Source of the DNA: Mobilibacterium timonense
GTDB taxonomy: Bacteria; Bacillota; Clostridia; Peptostreptococcales; Anaerovoracaceae
DNA length: 64,000 bases
Assembly: GCF_900155555.1 (NCBI RefSeq)
Contig: NZ_FUHN01000008.1
Location: 124,001-188,000, forward strand
Direction of reading: 5' to 3'
Below are positions 51,838 to 59,595 of the stretch, in pieces; position 1 is the stretch's first letter, and each line of letters opens with the position of its first letter. Position numbers and translations under genes: made by a program. Below the pieces are notes generated by a model. That model searched no databases and had not been told where the DNA came from. It worked only from the letters and a program-made list of their open reading frames with translations.

Positions 51838-53007
51838 CTACAGGCACTCGAGAAATATCTGATAGATCTCGTCCTTCGTGAGCTGTCTGTAGGCTCCCTG
51901 AGAGATGCCGGACGAGTCGGCAGCCTTCCTCAGGATGTCCCTGTCGGTGATCCCGAGATCCGTGAGCGTCCCGGGGAGCCCGCAGTCCCTTATGAACTTT
52001 TCCAGGGCGTCTATCCCGGCGAGGGCCATCTCCTCGTCCGTCATGTCTCCCTGATCTATGCCCCAGACGTTCCGGGCGAAGCGGACGAACTTTTCCAGGC
52101 CATCCTTGTATATGTGCCTGTAGTACACCGGATGGAGGACCGCCAGGCCTTCTCCGTGGTTGCAGTCAGTGAAGGCACTGAGCTGGTGCTCCATGTTGTG
52201 AGCCTGGAAATCCTTGTCCTTGCCCAGCTTGATGATCCTGTTCTCCGCCATTGAGGAGTCCCACATCAGATTGCTCCTGGCCTGATAGTCCTCAGGATCC
52301 TCGATGGCCTTCCTCATGCTGGCGATGGTGTTCCTCATGAGGGCCTCGGAGATGTCGTCGGAGACGTTCCCGTCGTCAGGCCCGGAAAAGTACGTCTCCA
52401 TTATGTGGCTCAGTATGTCGAAGCTTCCGGCACGGAGCTGTCTCGCGGACACGCTCATGGTGTAGACCGGATCCAGAAGTGAGAACCTGGCGTTGGCTTC
52501 CGGATAGTCGATGTCCGTCTTGATCCCGGTCTCTGTGTTGGTGAGGACCGAACCGCCGTTGACCTCGCTCCCCGTGGCCGCCGCCGTGACTATGATGCCG
52601 AGGGGTATCAGCTCGTGGGATATCTTGCCTTTTTTTGCCCAGTACTCCTCCCACGGGTCGCCATCGTAGTTCGCGGTCATGGCGATAGCCTTGCAGCAGT
52701 CCATCACGCTGCCGCCCCCAACGGCGAGGATCAGGTCAGGGCAGAACTCACGGGCGAGATCCCTCCCCTCCATCATCTTCTCGTATGTGGGATTCGACAT
52801 TATTCCGCTGAACTCGATCACGTTCTTACCCGAATCCCTGAGGACGGAGATCACGGTGTCGTAGATGCCGTTTTTCTTGATGGATCCGGTGCCGTAGCCC
52901 AGCATCACGTTCGGGCCGTAGCCCTTCAGGATCTCCGGGAGGTACCTGCGGACGCAGTCCCTGCCGAAATAAACTCTGGTGGAATTTTCAAATACAAAAT
53001 CTTTCAT
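51838..53007 (-). CDS. Iron-containing alcohol dehydrogenase
   Basis: This 389-residue group III dehydrogenase resembles the NADH/NADPH-dependent butanol dehydrogenases of Clostridia. The N-terminal GGGSVMDCCKAIAM (near residues 95-108) binds the nucleotide. Metal ligands are in FDILSHIMETYF (Asp and His), HNMEHQLSAF and DCNHGEGLAVLHP (His). It would reduce an aldehyde to an alcohol, or the reverse, in fermentation. AAGGAGCCCGGAG precedes the ATG. It appears monocistronic or ahead of the PrsW gene. Confidence 0.93.
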   Translation of the reverse strand: MKDFVFENSTRVYFGRDCVRRYLPEILKGYGPNVMLGYGTGSIKKNGIYDTVISVLRDSGKNVIEFSGIMSNPTYEKMMEGRDLAREFCPDLILAVGGGSVMDCCKAIAMTANYDGDPWEEYWAKKGKISHELIPLGIIVTAAATGSEVNGGSVLTNTETGIKTDIDYPEANARFSLLDPVYTMSVSARQLRAGSFDILSHIMETYFSGPDDGNVSDDISEALMRNTIASMRKAIEDPEDYQARSNLMWDSSMAENRIIKLGKDKDFQAHNMEHQLSAFTDCNHGEGLAVLHPVYYRHIYKDGLEKFVRFARNVWGIDQGDMTDEEMALAGIDALEKFIRDCGLPGTLTDLGITDRDILRKAADSSGISQGAYRQLTKDEIYQIFLECL

Positions 53008-53193
53008 CTCCGGGCTCCTTCTCGTCTTCCTCCTGCTGAGGATGTTGTCCCGCTAATTGTATATTCTCACCGGGAAAACCGTCAACAAATAACCGCACTT
53101 CTGTGTAATGTGGTATAATCGTCTGGCGATGATTGTCAGATATCACAAATTCATTGCCATCATAATGTGGAAATTTCCAAGGAGGTGCTTGAT

Positions 53194-53652
53194 ATGAAAG
53201 TGGAGAACAAGATCAAGGAAATGGGCATCACCCTGCCCCTGTCCTCGCCGCCAAAGGCCATGTACGTACCGGTAAAGAGAGCCGGGAACCTGATATTCGT
53301 TTCAGGACAGCTGCCGACGAAGGACGGCCAGCTGCTCCACACCGGCAAGGTCGGCGAAGACGTCACCCTGGAGCAGGCTCAGGAGTGCGCAAAGTACTGC
53401 ATGATCAACCTGCTGTCGGCTCTTAAGGCCGAGCTGGGCGACCTGGACAAAGTCAAGAGCATAGTGAAGCTCCAGTCCTTCGTTGCCAGCAAGACCGGAT
53501 TCGACCAGCAGCACATCGTGACCAACGGCGCCAGTCAGCTCCTGTTCGACGTGTTCGGAGAGGCCGGAAGGCATGCCAGGACCGCCGTCGCCGTAAACCA
53601 GCTGCCCCTCGATTCACCGATCGAGATCGAGGCCATCGTGGAGGTGGAGTAG
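53194..53652 (+). CDS. RidA family protein
   Basis: This 152-residue protein (start at 53194, MKVENKIKEMG; AAGGAGGTGCTTGAT upstream) belongs to the RidA/YjgF/YER057c family, in the slightly longer YjgH-like subgroup. NLIFVSGQLPTKDGQ and ARTAVAVNQLPLDSPIEIEAI are the usual blocks; the arginine after HAR is the substrate-binding one. RidA deaminates reactive enamine/imine intermediates from PLP enzymes. A strong terminator follows the stop. Confidence 0.92.
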   Translation: MKVENKIKEMGITLPLSSPPKAMYVPVKRAGNLIFVSGQLPTKDGQLLHTGKVGEDVTLEQAQECAKYCMINLLSALKAELGDLDKVKSIVKLQSFVASKTGFDQQHIVTNGASQLLFDVFGEAGRHARTAVAVNQLPLDSPIEIEAIVEVE

Positions 53653-53671
53653 GCTCCGGGCATTCGCGTGG

Positions 53672-53719
53672 AAAAAGCCGTGTTCCCGCTGCGTGACAGC
53701 GCGGGGATGCGGTTTTTTT
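53672..53719 (+). terminator. RidA terminator
   Basis: A stem of CCG...CCCGC pairing with GCGGGG...CGG, with a 9-nt loop, is followed by seven T residues and preceded by A5. Confidence 0.78.
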
Positions 53720-53877
53720 CGTTTGTCGCCCCGCTTCCCGGTGTGTGAAAAATTTGTTTTTCTCTTATGGATAAAACCAATACCATGGTGTAGAATCATT
53801 CCGTAACGTGCAGTCTTGTGATCGGAAAGTCCGGAAAGTCCTGAAAAGACTGCTGACAGCACCGCGGGAGGCATGAA

Positions 53878-54843
53878 ATGACAGCAAGACGGGGATACTT
53901 TTACGCGGCCATGGCCAATATCGGCTGGGGCAGCATGTTCGTTGCCACGAAAATCGCGTATCAGGTCATCACCCCCTGGGACATTCTTTTTCTCAGGTAT
54001 CTGATAGGATCCATAGCACTTTTCCTGGTATACAGGCATCAGCCACGCAAGCCCGTGCAAAAAGATGACTACGGCGCCATCGCATTCATCGGCATCTTCG
54101 GATACTTCTTTTCCATAGCCCTGCAGATGATCAGCATCAAGCTCATAAGCTCATCGCTCGCTTCGATCATAAACACCCTTGGGCCTGTGGTAGTGATGAT
54201 CCTGGCCATCCCGATCCTTCACGAGGTGAGCACCCGGGAAAAAAGCGCTTCTATCATCGTCACCGTCATCGGTGCCGCGATCGTCATCGGCGGGTCCGGG
54301 TCAGGCAACAGCCTCATCGGCATCGCCATATGCTTCGGCGGAATGGTGGCCTGGTCTCTCACATCGGTCATGATAAGGAAGACCTGCTCTAATTACGACG
54401 GCATCTGGCTCACCATCTACACCCAGGTGATCGCATGTATATGCTCGGCGCCCCTGGCCTTTTACGACATGGCGAAGAACGGGTTTGGCGGGCAGATCCG
54501 CCCCGTGCACATCGCCGCGATACTTTTCGTGGCTATCATCAGCACCGCCGGGGCGAACCTCTGGTGGACGAAGGCCCTCGAGATCAACGACGCTAACACC
54601 AGCTCACTTTTCTACGCAGTGATGCCGCTGACCGCAAGCATTCTCGGAATAATAATTTTCCACGAGAGCATCACCCCGAACTTCATCGCCGGGAGCCTGG
54701 TGATAATCGCCGGCATGATGCTTGCCGCCTTCAGCGAGGTCATCCGCCAGAAGCGCAGGGAATTTCTGGAGCGCATCACCGGCGCGCGTCCCGTTCCTCT
54801 CCAGAGGGCTTCCGACGACGGGCCGGACAGGGATCCGAGATAG
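53878..54843 (+). CDS. EamA/DMT-family transporter
   Basis: This 321-residue protein has about ten membrane helices in two EamA halves (MTARRGYFYAAMANIGWGSMF at the start; IAICFGGMVAWSLTSVMIRK beginning the second). Members export amino acids, nucleotides or other small metabolites. The substrate cannot be read. The C-terminal tail (about 30 residues, Arg/Asp rich) is cytoplasmic. GGGAGGCATGAA precedes the ATG. It is on its own, followed 20 bp later by the strong promoter of the nitroreductase gene. Confidence 0.88.
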   Translation: MTARRGYFYAAMANIGWGSMFVATKIAYQVITPWDILFLRYLIGSIALFLVYRHQPRKPVQKDDYGAIAFIGIFGYFFSIALQMISIKLISSSLASIINTLGPVVVMILAIPILHEVSTREKSASIIVTVIGAAIVIGGSGSGNSLIGIAICFGGMVAWSLTSVMIRKTCSNYDGIWLTIYTQVIACICSAPLAFYDMAKNGFGGQIRPVHIAAILFVAIISTAGANLWWTKALEINDANTSSLFYAVMPLTASILGIIIFHESITPNFIAGSLVIIAGMMLAAFSEVIRQKRREFLERITGARPVPLQRASDDGPDRDPR

Positions 54844-54862
54844 ATTTTTCGAAAATTAATCT

Positions 54863-54890
54863 TTGACAGCACCTGAAACCCTAGTACAAT
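54863..54890 (+). promoter_or_regulatory. Nitroreductase gene promoter
   Basis: TTGACA (54863-54868) and TACAAT (54885-54890) are spaced by 16 bp, about 40 bp before the start codon. They match the strong codon bias of the gene. Confidence 0.7.
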
Positions 54891-54928
54891 GATTCTGAAA
54901 GGCAAGTCCAATACAAGGAGGGTATGAT

Positions 54929-55795
54929 ATGGAATATATCGAATACTTTGAAGAGATCAAGAAGCATCAGTCCTGCCGGGACTTCACGGATAAGGCCGTG
55001 GGCACCGACGAGCTGAAACAGCTCCAGGAGTACTTTCACAGATGCAGGAGACTCATTCCGGAGCTGAAGCTGGAGATGCTTGTTTACAATGCCACCGCCG
55101 CTGACAAGATCGGACGTGCGGCCGGATACAACGGTTTTCTCATCGGCGCTCCTAACTACCTGCTCCTCTTCTCCGAGACAGGTGACCACTGGCTGGAGAA
55201 CGCGGGGTTCGTGGGAGAGGCTCTCACGCTCAAGCTGACCCAGATGGGCATCGACTCATGCTGGATGACCATCAACGACGGAAAGGCTATCAGAGACAAC
55301 CTCGTTCCTGAAATGGAGAAGGAGCTCGGCGTTCTCATTGCCTTCGGATACAAGGCAAAGGAAGAGAAGCTGGCAAGGCTCGACATCAAGAGCCCATCGA
55401 ACGTGAAGATGCACAAGAGGACAGGCCCTTACGCCGCTCCTAAGATCGAGCTCAGCGATCTGCTGTACGACAAGAAGTGGGGCAAGCCTGTCGACGTGGA
55501 CCTCATCTACAGAGATCTGAAAGAGCCGCTGCTGGCCCTTGGAGTTTCCCAGTCCTTCTTCAACCGCCAGCCATACAGAGTGATCCTGGACGACGACATC
55601 ATCAGCCTTATCGCCATTCCTGACGAGATGACTTCTGAGCACGACACCAAGCTGGGACAGGGCATCGCCATGTTCAACTTCGAGGCCGTTCTGGCAGCTC
55701 ACAGGCCAACGGATACAAAGTGGCACTTCGAGGCCCCTGACAGAGACCTGGGTCTGCCTGAGGACGCCGAGTTCGTAGCATGGTGCGCCATCTAG
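54929..55795 (+). CDS. Nitroreductase-family flavoprotein
   Basis: This 288-residue protein resembles the TM_nitroreductase group of FMN-dependent oxidoreductases: HQSCRDFTDKAVGTDELK at the start (FMN-binding arginine), NAGFVGEALTLKLTQMGIDSCWM in the middle. The second half repeats parts of the fold (VSQSFFNRQPYRVIL), as in putative two-copy nitroreductases. ACAAGGAGGGTATGAT precedes the ATG, and codon use is like that of highly expressed genes. Possible roles are reduction of quinones, nitro compounds or other electron acceptors. A rubredoxin gene follows 280 bp downstream, behind a separate leader. Confidence 0.88.
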   Translation: MEYIEYFEEIKKHQSCRDFTDKAVGTDELKQLQEYFHRCRRLIPELKLEMLVYNATAADKIGRAAGYNGFLIGAPNYLLLFSETGDHWLENAGFVGEALTLKLTQMGIDSCWMTINDGKAIRDNLVPEMEKELGVLIAFGYKAKEEKLARLDIKSPSNVKMHKRTGPYAAPKIELSDLLYDKKWGKPVDVDLIYRDLKEPLLALGVSQSFFNRQPYRVILDDDIISLIAIPDEMTSEHDTKLGQGIAMFNFEAVLAAHRPTDTKWHFEAPDRDLGLPEDAEFVAWCAI

Positions 55796-55934
55796 TGCCA
55801 CCTCTGCGCGGCGGATCTACGGTGAAAATAAATTCACCAAAATGTTGTTTACTGAGTCGGTATAGTATGCTATCCTAAGGACAGATAAGCAAAAGATAAC
55901 ACAGGGACCGAGCGGTCGTCCTGTCGACTTCAGA

Positions 55935-56001
55935 CAGATATCTGAAAAATGCCGGCAGGAAGCCGATCAAACGCGGATCAGGGGCTGATCGAATACCGAT
56001 C
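55935..56001 (+). repeat. Rubredoxin leader: palindrome and four GATC at exact 11-bp spacing
   Basis: A perfect CAGATATCTG palindrome lies at 55935-55944. GATC then occurs at 55965, 55976, 55987 and 55998, each 11 bp apart, in a region of otherwise non-identical sequence. It is in the untranslated region between the nitroreductase and rubredoxin genes. Confidence 0.6.
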
Positions 56002-56076
56002 GGGGGCCATTCGGACGCGAACACCGGTTCCTTCACCAGGCAGGGGCCAGAGGCCCGTGTGAAAGGAGAAAACGAA

Positions 56077-56235
56077 ATGAAGTATGTATGTGACGTATGC
56101 GGATATGTTTATGATCCTGCTGTAGGCGATCCTGACAACGGAGTTGCACCTGGAACAGCATTCGAGGATCTGCCAGAGGATTGGGTATGTCCACTCTGCA
56201 GCGTAGGTAAGGATTCCTTCTCACCTGAGGAGTAA
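56077..56235 (+). CDS. Rubredoxin
   Basis: This 52-residue iron protein has both metal loops: [12 protein letters not shown] (residues 4-14) and [13 protein letters not shown] (residues 37-49). It is the usual length for a clostridial rubredoxin, a one-electron carrier to oxygen- and peroxide-reducing enzymes and other flavoproteins. GAAAGGAGAAAACGAA precedes the ATG. The gene has its own strong terminator. It is highly biased in codon use, suggesting strong expression. The nitroreductase upstream may be a functional neighbour, but they are not one operon by spacing. Confidence 0.95.
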   Translation: MKYVCDVCGYVYDPAVGDPDNGVAPGTAFEDLPEDWVCPLCSVGKDSFSPEE

Positions 56236-56292
56236 TTCGGGCAGGCGCCATCAGAACGCCATCGGCAGATGCCGAAGAGTAAGATTTGATGA

Positions 56293-56336
56293 AAAAGGAC
56301 CGACGCATTTGTGAAGATGCGCTGGTCCTTTTTTAG
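56293..56336 (+). terminator. Rubredoxin terminator
   Basis: AGGACC pairs with GGTCCT and an inner CGCAT with ATGCG, flanked by A5 and T6. Confidence 0.85.
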
Positions 56337-56593
56337 CTGTTGTTTTCTAGTCGGGTCTCATAACACTCCTCACTGACACACTTTGCGGAGGTCTCACAGC
56401 ACTCGAACAGTGGGGATTCCAGGTGCCCCCTGAGGCCATCAGAATACCTGTAAAGTCCGCAACCTCATTGGCGGCAGTTGCGAGCACGCGAGGCCTCGGG
56501 TCTCATTTGTCAGTCACATGACAATTAAGATATATGAAAATGAGACTATTTTGTGTGACCAAAAGGATGGGAGTCCTGGCGAGTTGTGTTTGT

Positions 56594-56718
56594 TGCATGT
56601 TTATGCAGATTATTGCATAGAAACATGCACAATTTCGGAAGAAATTGTGCACACCGCTTTTGTGGGATGAGGATTTTTCAGGGGAAACGCGGATTTTCGG
56701 CGTTTCCCCTGGAAAATC
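56594..56718 (+). repeat. Cluster of three strong hairpins
   Basis: H1: TGCATGTTT (56594-56602) with AAACATGCA (56621-56629), plus an inner ATGCA/TGCAT stem. H2: GCACAATTTC with GAAATTGTGC (56627-56650, loop GGAA); its left arm shares 3 nt with H1, so the two compete slightly. H3: GATTTTTCAGGGGAAACGC with GCGTTTCCCCTGGAAAATC (56672-56718), a 19-bp stem with one G-T pair and a 9-nt loop. All three lie within 125 nt. Confidence 0.75.
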
Positions 56719-57222
56719 TACCGATCGAAGACCTGAAAAAGAAGGTCAGCACAATGCGATCCTCGACCTGGCAGCTGGAAATCGCCAGACGGTCACATAG
56801 ATCAGATTTTTAGGTCTCACGAATATGGTAATGAGACTAAATGCTCTGATATCGTAAGACCGGGGAGCACCTGAAGACAGAATATATATACTTTTTCTAT
56901 TCATTACCTAGTCAGCACCTCCGATCACTTAAAAAAATTCCAGGGGAAACGCCGAAAAAGGGCATATTATATGGAATCAAGATTTTGCATAAAAATCCAC
57001 AGCCATTTTTCGATCACTTCATGAGACCCACCACGAAGCCAACGAACAGAATCTGCAAATTCCCGCCACATCTACTGCATCCGCCGATTTCGTAGAACTG
57101 CTATGCACAGGTAAGCCGAACCGGTTGCCATGGATGTCTCTGTTGAACTCGTTGGCCTGGCAGCGCCGACCGGAAGACCGAAGTGATTCGAGTGCGATGC
57201 AAAGGAATGCGCTTAGTACTCT

Positions 57223-57275
57223 GCGCACAGTTAAGGGAGGCGCCTAGCGCCCAGGCGCACAGTTAAGGGAGGCGC
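57223..57275 (+). repeat. 32-bp-period direct repeat
   Basis: GCGCACAGTTAAGGGAGGCG starts at 57223 and again at 57255, with related GCGCYTAG elements around it and a third partial copy upstream near 57209. It lies about 200 bp before the DUF1858 gene. Confidence 0.6.
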
Positions 57276-57479
57276 TTAGTGCCCAAATGCGCGAAGCAAT
57301 AAGCAATGCGACACCCGAAAGCGCCCGACATGCGAAGAACTTTTTTCCAGAAATATCCATGCGTTGTAATTCCAACATACATGACCTCGCCTTTCCTCTA
57401 CAATACGACCAGAAAGCAAAATGAAACCAAAAAGATACAGATAATCATGAAGTTCTGAAAGCAAAAGGAGGAACGCTCA

Positions 57480-57692
57480 ATGAATAACTACGTAACGGAC
57501 GCCACTCTGGTAGGCGAGATCGTTGAATCATATCCGGAAGCCATCGACGTGCTGCTGAGCAGCGGCATGCACTGCCTCGGCTGCCCGGCTTCCCAGGCCG
57601 AGAGCCTTGCAGATGCCTGCGCCGTTCACGGACTGGATCCTTCCACGCTGGTGGATTCCGTCAACACGAAGATCGCAGAGATAAGGGGGTAA
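57480..57692 (+). CDS. DUF1858 domain protein
   Basis: This 70-residue protein matches DUF1858, a small redox-like domain often found with hybrid-cluster and other iron-sulfur proteins. Its signature reads MHCLGCPASQAESL, with a CxxC pair near residues 32-35 that could bind metal or form a disulfide. AAAAGGAGGAACGCTCA precedes the ATG. It sits only 6 bp before an unknown protein gene, so the two are surely co-expressed. The function is unknown. Confidence 0.9.
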   Translation: MNNYVTDATLVGEIVESYPEAIDVLLSSGMHCLGCPASQAESLADACAVHGLDPSTLVDSVNTKIAEIRG

Positions 57693-57698
57693 GAAAAC

Positions 57699-58289
57699 AT
57701 GAGCATGTTTTTGGGCCCCGTACACTACTGGCTTTACGGCAAGATCGGCAACCAGGAGGAGCTGACGCGCCTCTTCGCCGAGTCCGCCCTCGAGAACGGC
57801 AGGCTTGACGACATCAGCGAATACGTCAGCGAGCTGCCTCAGCTGGAGACCGTTATCGACGAGGGGAACATCCACGGCTGGCTCCAGTCCAGGATCGGAG
57901 ACGCGGAGCGCAGGTATGCTGCGCTGGTGACCGCCCTCACATCAAAGGATCCGGACGCCATAGACAGCCTTACCGAAAAAGCCTACGCTTTTGGAGCGCA
58001 GCACGCGCTGCCGGAAGGAACGGCGCCGGCGGAAGCCTACAAGGCTTTTGAGGACTTTTTTGTGAACGGCATGCCGTGCGACCAGGTGAACATGGTCACG
58101 GAGAGCACAGACCAGTCCCTGTCCTGGGAGCAGACCCAGGACCTGCACGCCGGAGCCTGGTCCTCACAGGGCGGCGACGTCAGCACCTACTATCAGCTGC
58201 GTAAGAGCGTCATGGACGGAATGCTCTCCGGGAGCGGACTTCAGCTGTCCATGCCGGATACAGACCACTACACCATAGAGCTCGCGTAG
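57699..58289 (+). CDS. Conserved-looking protein of unknown function, paired with DUF1858
   Basis: This 196-residue soluble protein starts MSMFLGPVHYWLYGKIGNQEEL. It has no membrane helix and no recognisable catalytic motif. It is mainly helical by composition, with a region of interest, GMPCDQVNMVTES near residue 125. I do not recognise the family. Spacing (6 bp) and strand place it in one operon with the DUF1858 protein, so a joint role, perhaps sensing or binding a redox cofactor, is plausible but unproven. The end of the gene lies in a 12-bp tandem duplication (GAGCTCGCGTAG twice), which repeats the stop codon. Confidence 0.7.
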   Translation: MSMFLGPVHYWLYGKIGNQEELTRLFAESALENGRLDDISEYVSELPQLETVIDEGNIHGWLQSRIGDAERRYAALVTALTSKDPDAIDSLTEKAYAFGAQHALPEGTAPAEAYKAFEDFFVNGMPCDQVNMVTESTDQSLSWEQTQDLHAGAWSSQGGDVSTYYQLRKSVMDGMLSGSGLQLSMPDTDHYTIELA

Positions 58290-58323
58290 GAGCTCGCGTA
58301 GGAGCCCACGACGACCCACACAC

Positions 58324-58378
58324 AAAAAAGCCGGACAAGGCACAGACATTCTGGTCTGATTCCTTATCCGGCTTTTTT
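58324..58378. terminator. Strong bidirectional terminator
   Basis: AAAAAAGCCGGA with AAGG pairs with CCTT and TCCGGCTTTTTT, with an inner CAGAC/GTCTG stem. It can end both the unknown-protein transcript and the convergent DHHW operon. Confidence 0.88.
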
Positions 58379-58434
58379 ATATTTTCGAAAAGCAACATTG
58401 AGCGCGTTATCTGCGACGCTCTCCGTCAGTCTGC

Positions 58435-59583
58435 CTATTCCACCTGCTCCAGTGCGAGAGCCAGAGAATCGTCGCCGAAGAACGTGTCGCTGTTGTACAG
58501 GAACAGCACCTTGGTGATCCCCTCCGAATCCATGAGATCATCGATGTTCTCAAAATAGTATCTCGGGTCCACCACCACTATCTCGAAGTAGTCCTGGGTC
58601 AGGAACGGTATGAAGCAGTTGGCGTAGGAATCCTTCACGATCAGCAGGCGCTCCTTGGACTCCACCGGCGTCTTGATGGTGTACTTCGGGTGGTTGCTGC
58701 CGCCGAATACCGTGTACTGATCCTTTTTCTTAAGGTTACCGAAACGGTAGAACTTGGTGGTCCTGGTCTGGGTGTCATCGTAGAAGATGACGGACTGCTT
58801 ATAGCCGTCGTAGTCCGGGAGGTACAGGGAGATGGCATCGTTTTTTCCATTGGAAAAGCCGCTCTTGGATGCCAGGGTGCCCCGGAAGTCCTTGGAGACT
58901 ACGGCCTTGCGGTACTTTCTCGGCGTGAGGCCCATTGTCGGCGCCGCCTTCTGATAGGCCAGGTATGCGCCCGTGGTCGTCCAGTGGTGATCCGTGCGGT
59001 AGTATACCTGAGTGCCCTTATCTGCCGCCTTTCTCAGCTCCGACCTCACGTCGATGGTATTGATACCACCGGCCTGTACCGACTTGAAGAACTGGTCCAT
59101 ATAGGCGTCCTGGTCTGCCACCCTGACAGACCTCGGAAGCTTGTCCGACATTATGTTCCCCGCCGTCGGAGCCAGGAGAAAGTACATGTCCACGTTTGAG
59201 TGGCGGGCCTTAAAGTCCGCCAGGGCCTTCTCGGTCCTGGACAGGCTCTTCCTGTCCGGCTTCGTCACGTCCTCGATGAGGTAACCGTCACGCCCCTTGT
59301 AGACCCCGTTGGCCTCCAGGCCGCCGGCAGTCACGTCCGCGGCGGATTTGATTTTTACAAAAAGATCTCTTCCCGGGAACTGGTCGTCGGCGTAGCTCTC
59401 CATGCGCTTCTCGAAGCGCCCCTCCATGTACTGTGAGATGGAAAACCCCGGAAACTGCTGGAGTGCCCGGTTTTCCGTATCAGAGAACGACCTGTCCTTC
59501 GAGAAAAGGCTCAGCAGAACGATGGCCGCCACCATGACTATGAAGCAGATCCCCGCTTTTTTGTAATAGCCTTTATTATCCAT
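58435..59583 (-). CDS. DHHW-type SGNH-like acetyltransfer protein
   Basis: This 382-residue protein has an N-terminal membrane anchor (residues 9-28) and the DHHW family catalytic motif RTDHHWTTTGA near residue 196, with other conserved blocks including LLAPTAGNIMSDKLP and LLIVKDSYANCFIPF. These extracytoplasmic proteins partner with MBOAT acyltransferases and transfer acetyl groups to extracellular polysaccharides, as AlgX/AlgJ and PatB-like proteins do. It is the last gene of the operon SGNH, DUF4358, MBOAT, DHHW. The start has AAGG upstream. Confidence 0.9.
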   Translation of the reverse strand: MDNKGYYKKAGICFIVMVAAIVLLSLFSKDRSFSDTENRALQQFPGFSISQYMEGRFEKRMESYADDQFPGRDLFVKIKSAADVTAGGLEANGVYKGRDGYLIEDVTKPDRKSLSRTEKALADFKARHSNVDMYFLLAPTAGNIMSDKLPRSVRVADQDAYMDQFFKSVQAGGINTIDVRSELRKAADKGTQVYYRTDHHWTTTGAYLAYQKAAPTMGLTPRKYRKAVVSKDFRGTLASKSGFSNGKNDAISLYLPDYDGYKQSVIFYDDTQTRTTKFYRFGNLKKKDQYTVFGGSNHPKYTIKTPVESKERLLIVKDSYANCFIPFLTQDYFEIVVVDPRYYFENIDDLMDSEGITKVLFLYNSDTFFGDDSLALALEQVE

Positions 59584-59595
59584 TTAAACCTTCTG

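Larger units (their letters stand above)
56337..57479. other. Gene-free island of hairpins and repeats
   Basis: No gene is visible over about 1.1 kb. It holds tandem hairpins at 56594-56718, a 19-bp exact inverted repeat (56694-56712 and 56940-56958), seven GTCTCA/TGAGAC motifs between 56354 and 57028, and a 32-bp-period direct repeat at 57223-57275. A 75-codon frame at 56586-56813 crosses the hairpins and has no family resemblance. It could be a structured RNA, a mobile-element relic or a regulatory hub. Confidence 0.6.

Noticed and set aside
56586-56813. Frame of 75 codons across the hairpin cluster
   Set aside because: It covers three strong hairpins, has no family similarity and no ribosome binding site.
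56337-57479. Retron or group II intron
   Set aside because: No reverse transcriptase gene or conserved domain V is present; hairpins alone do not support it.
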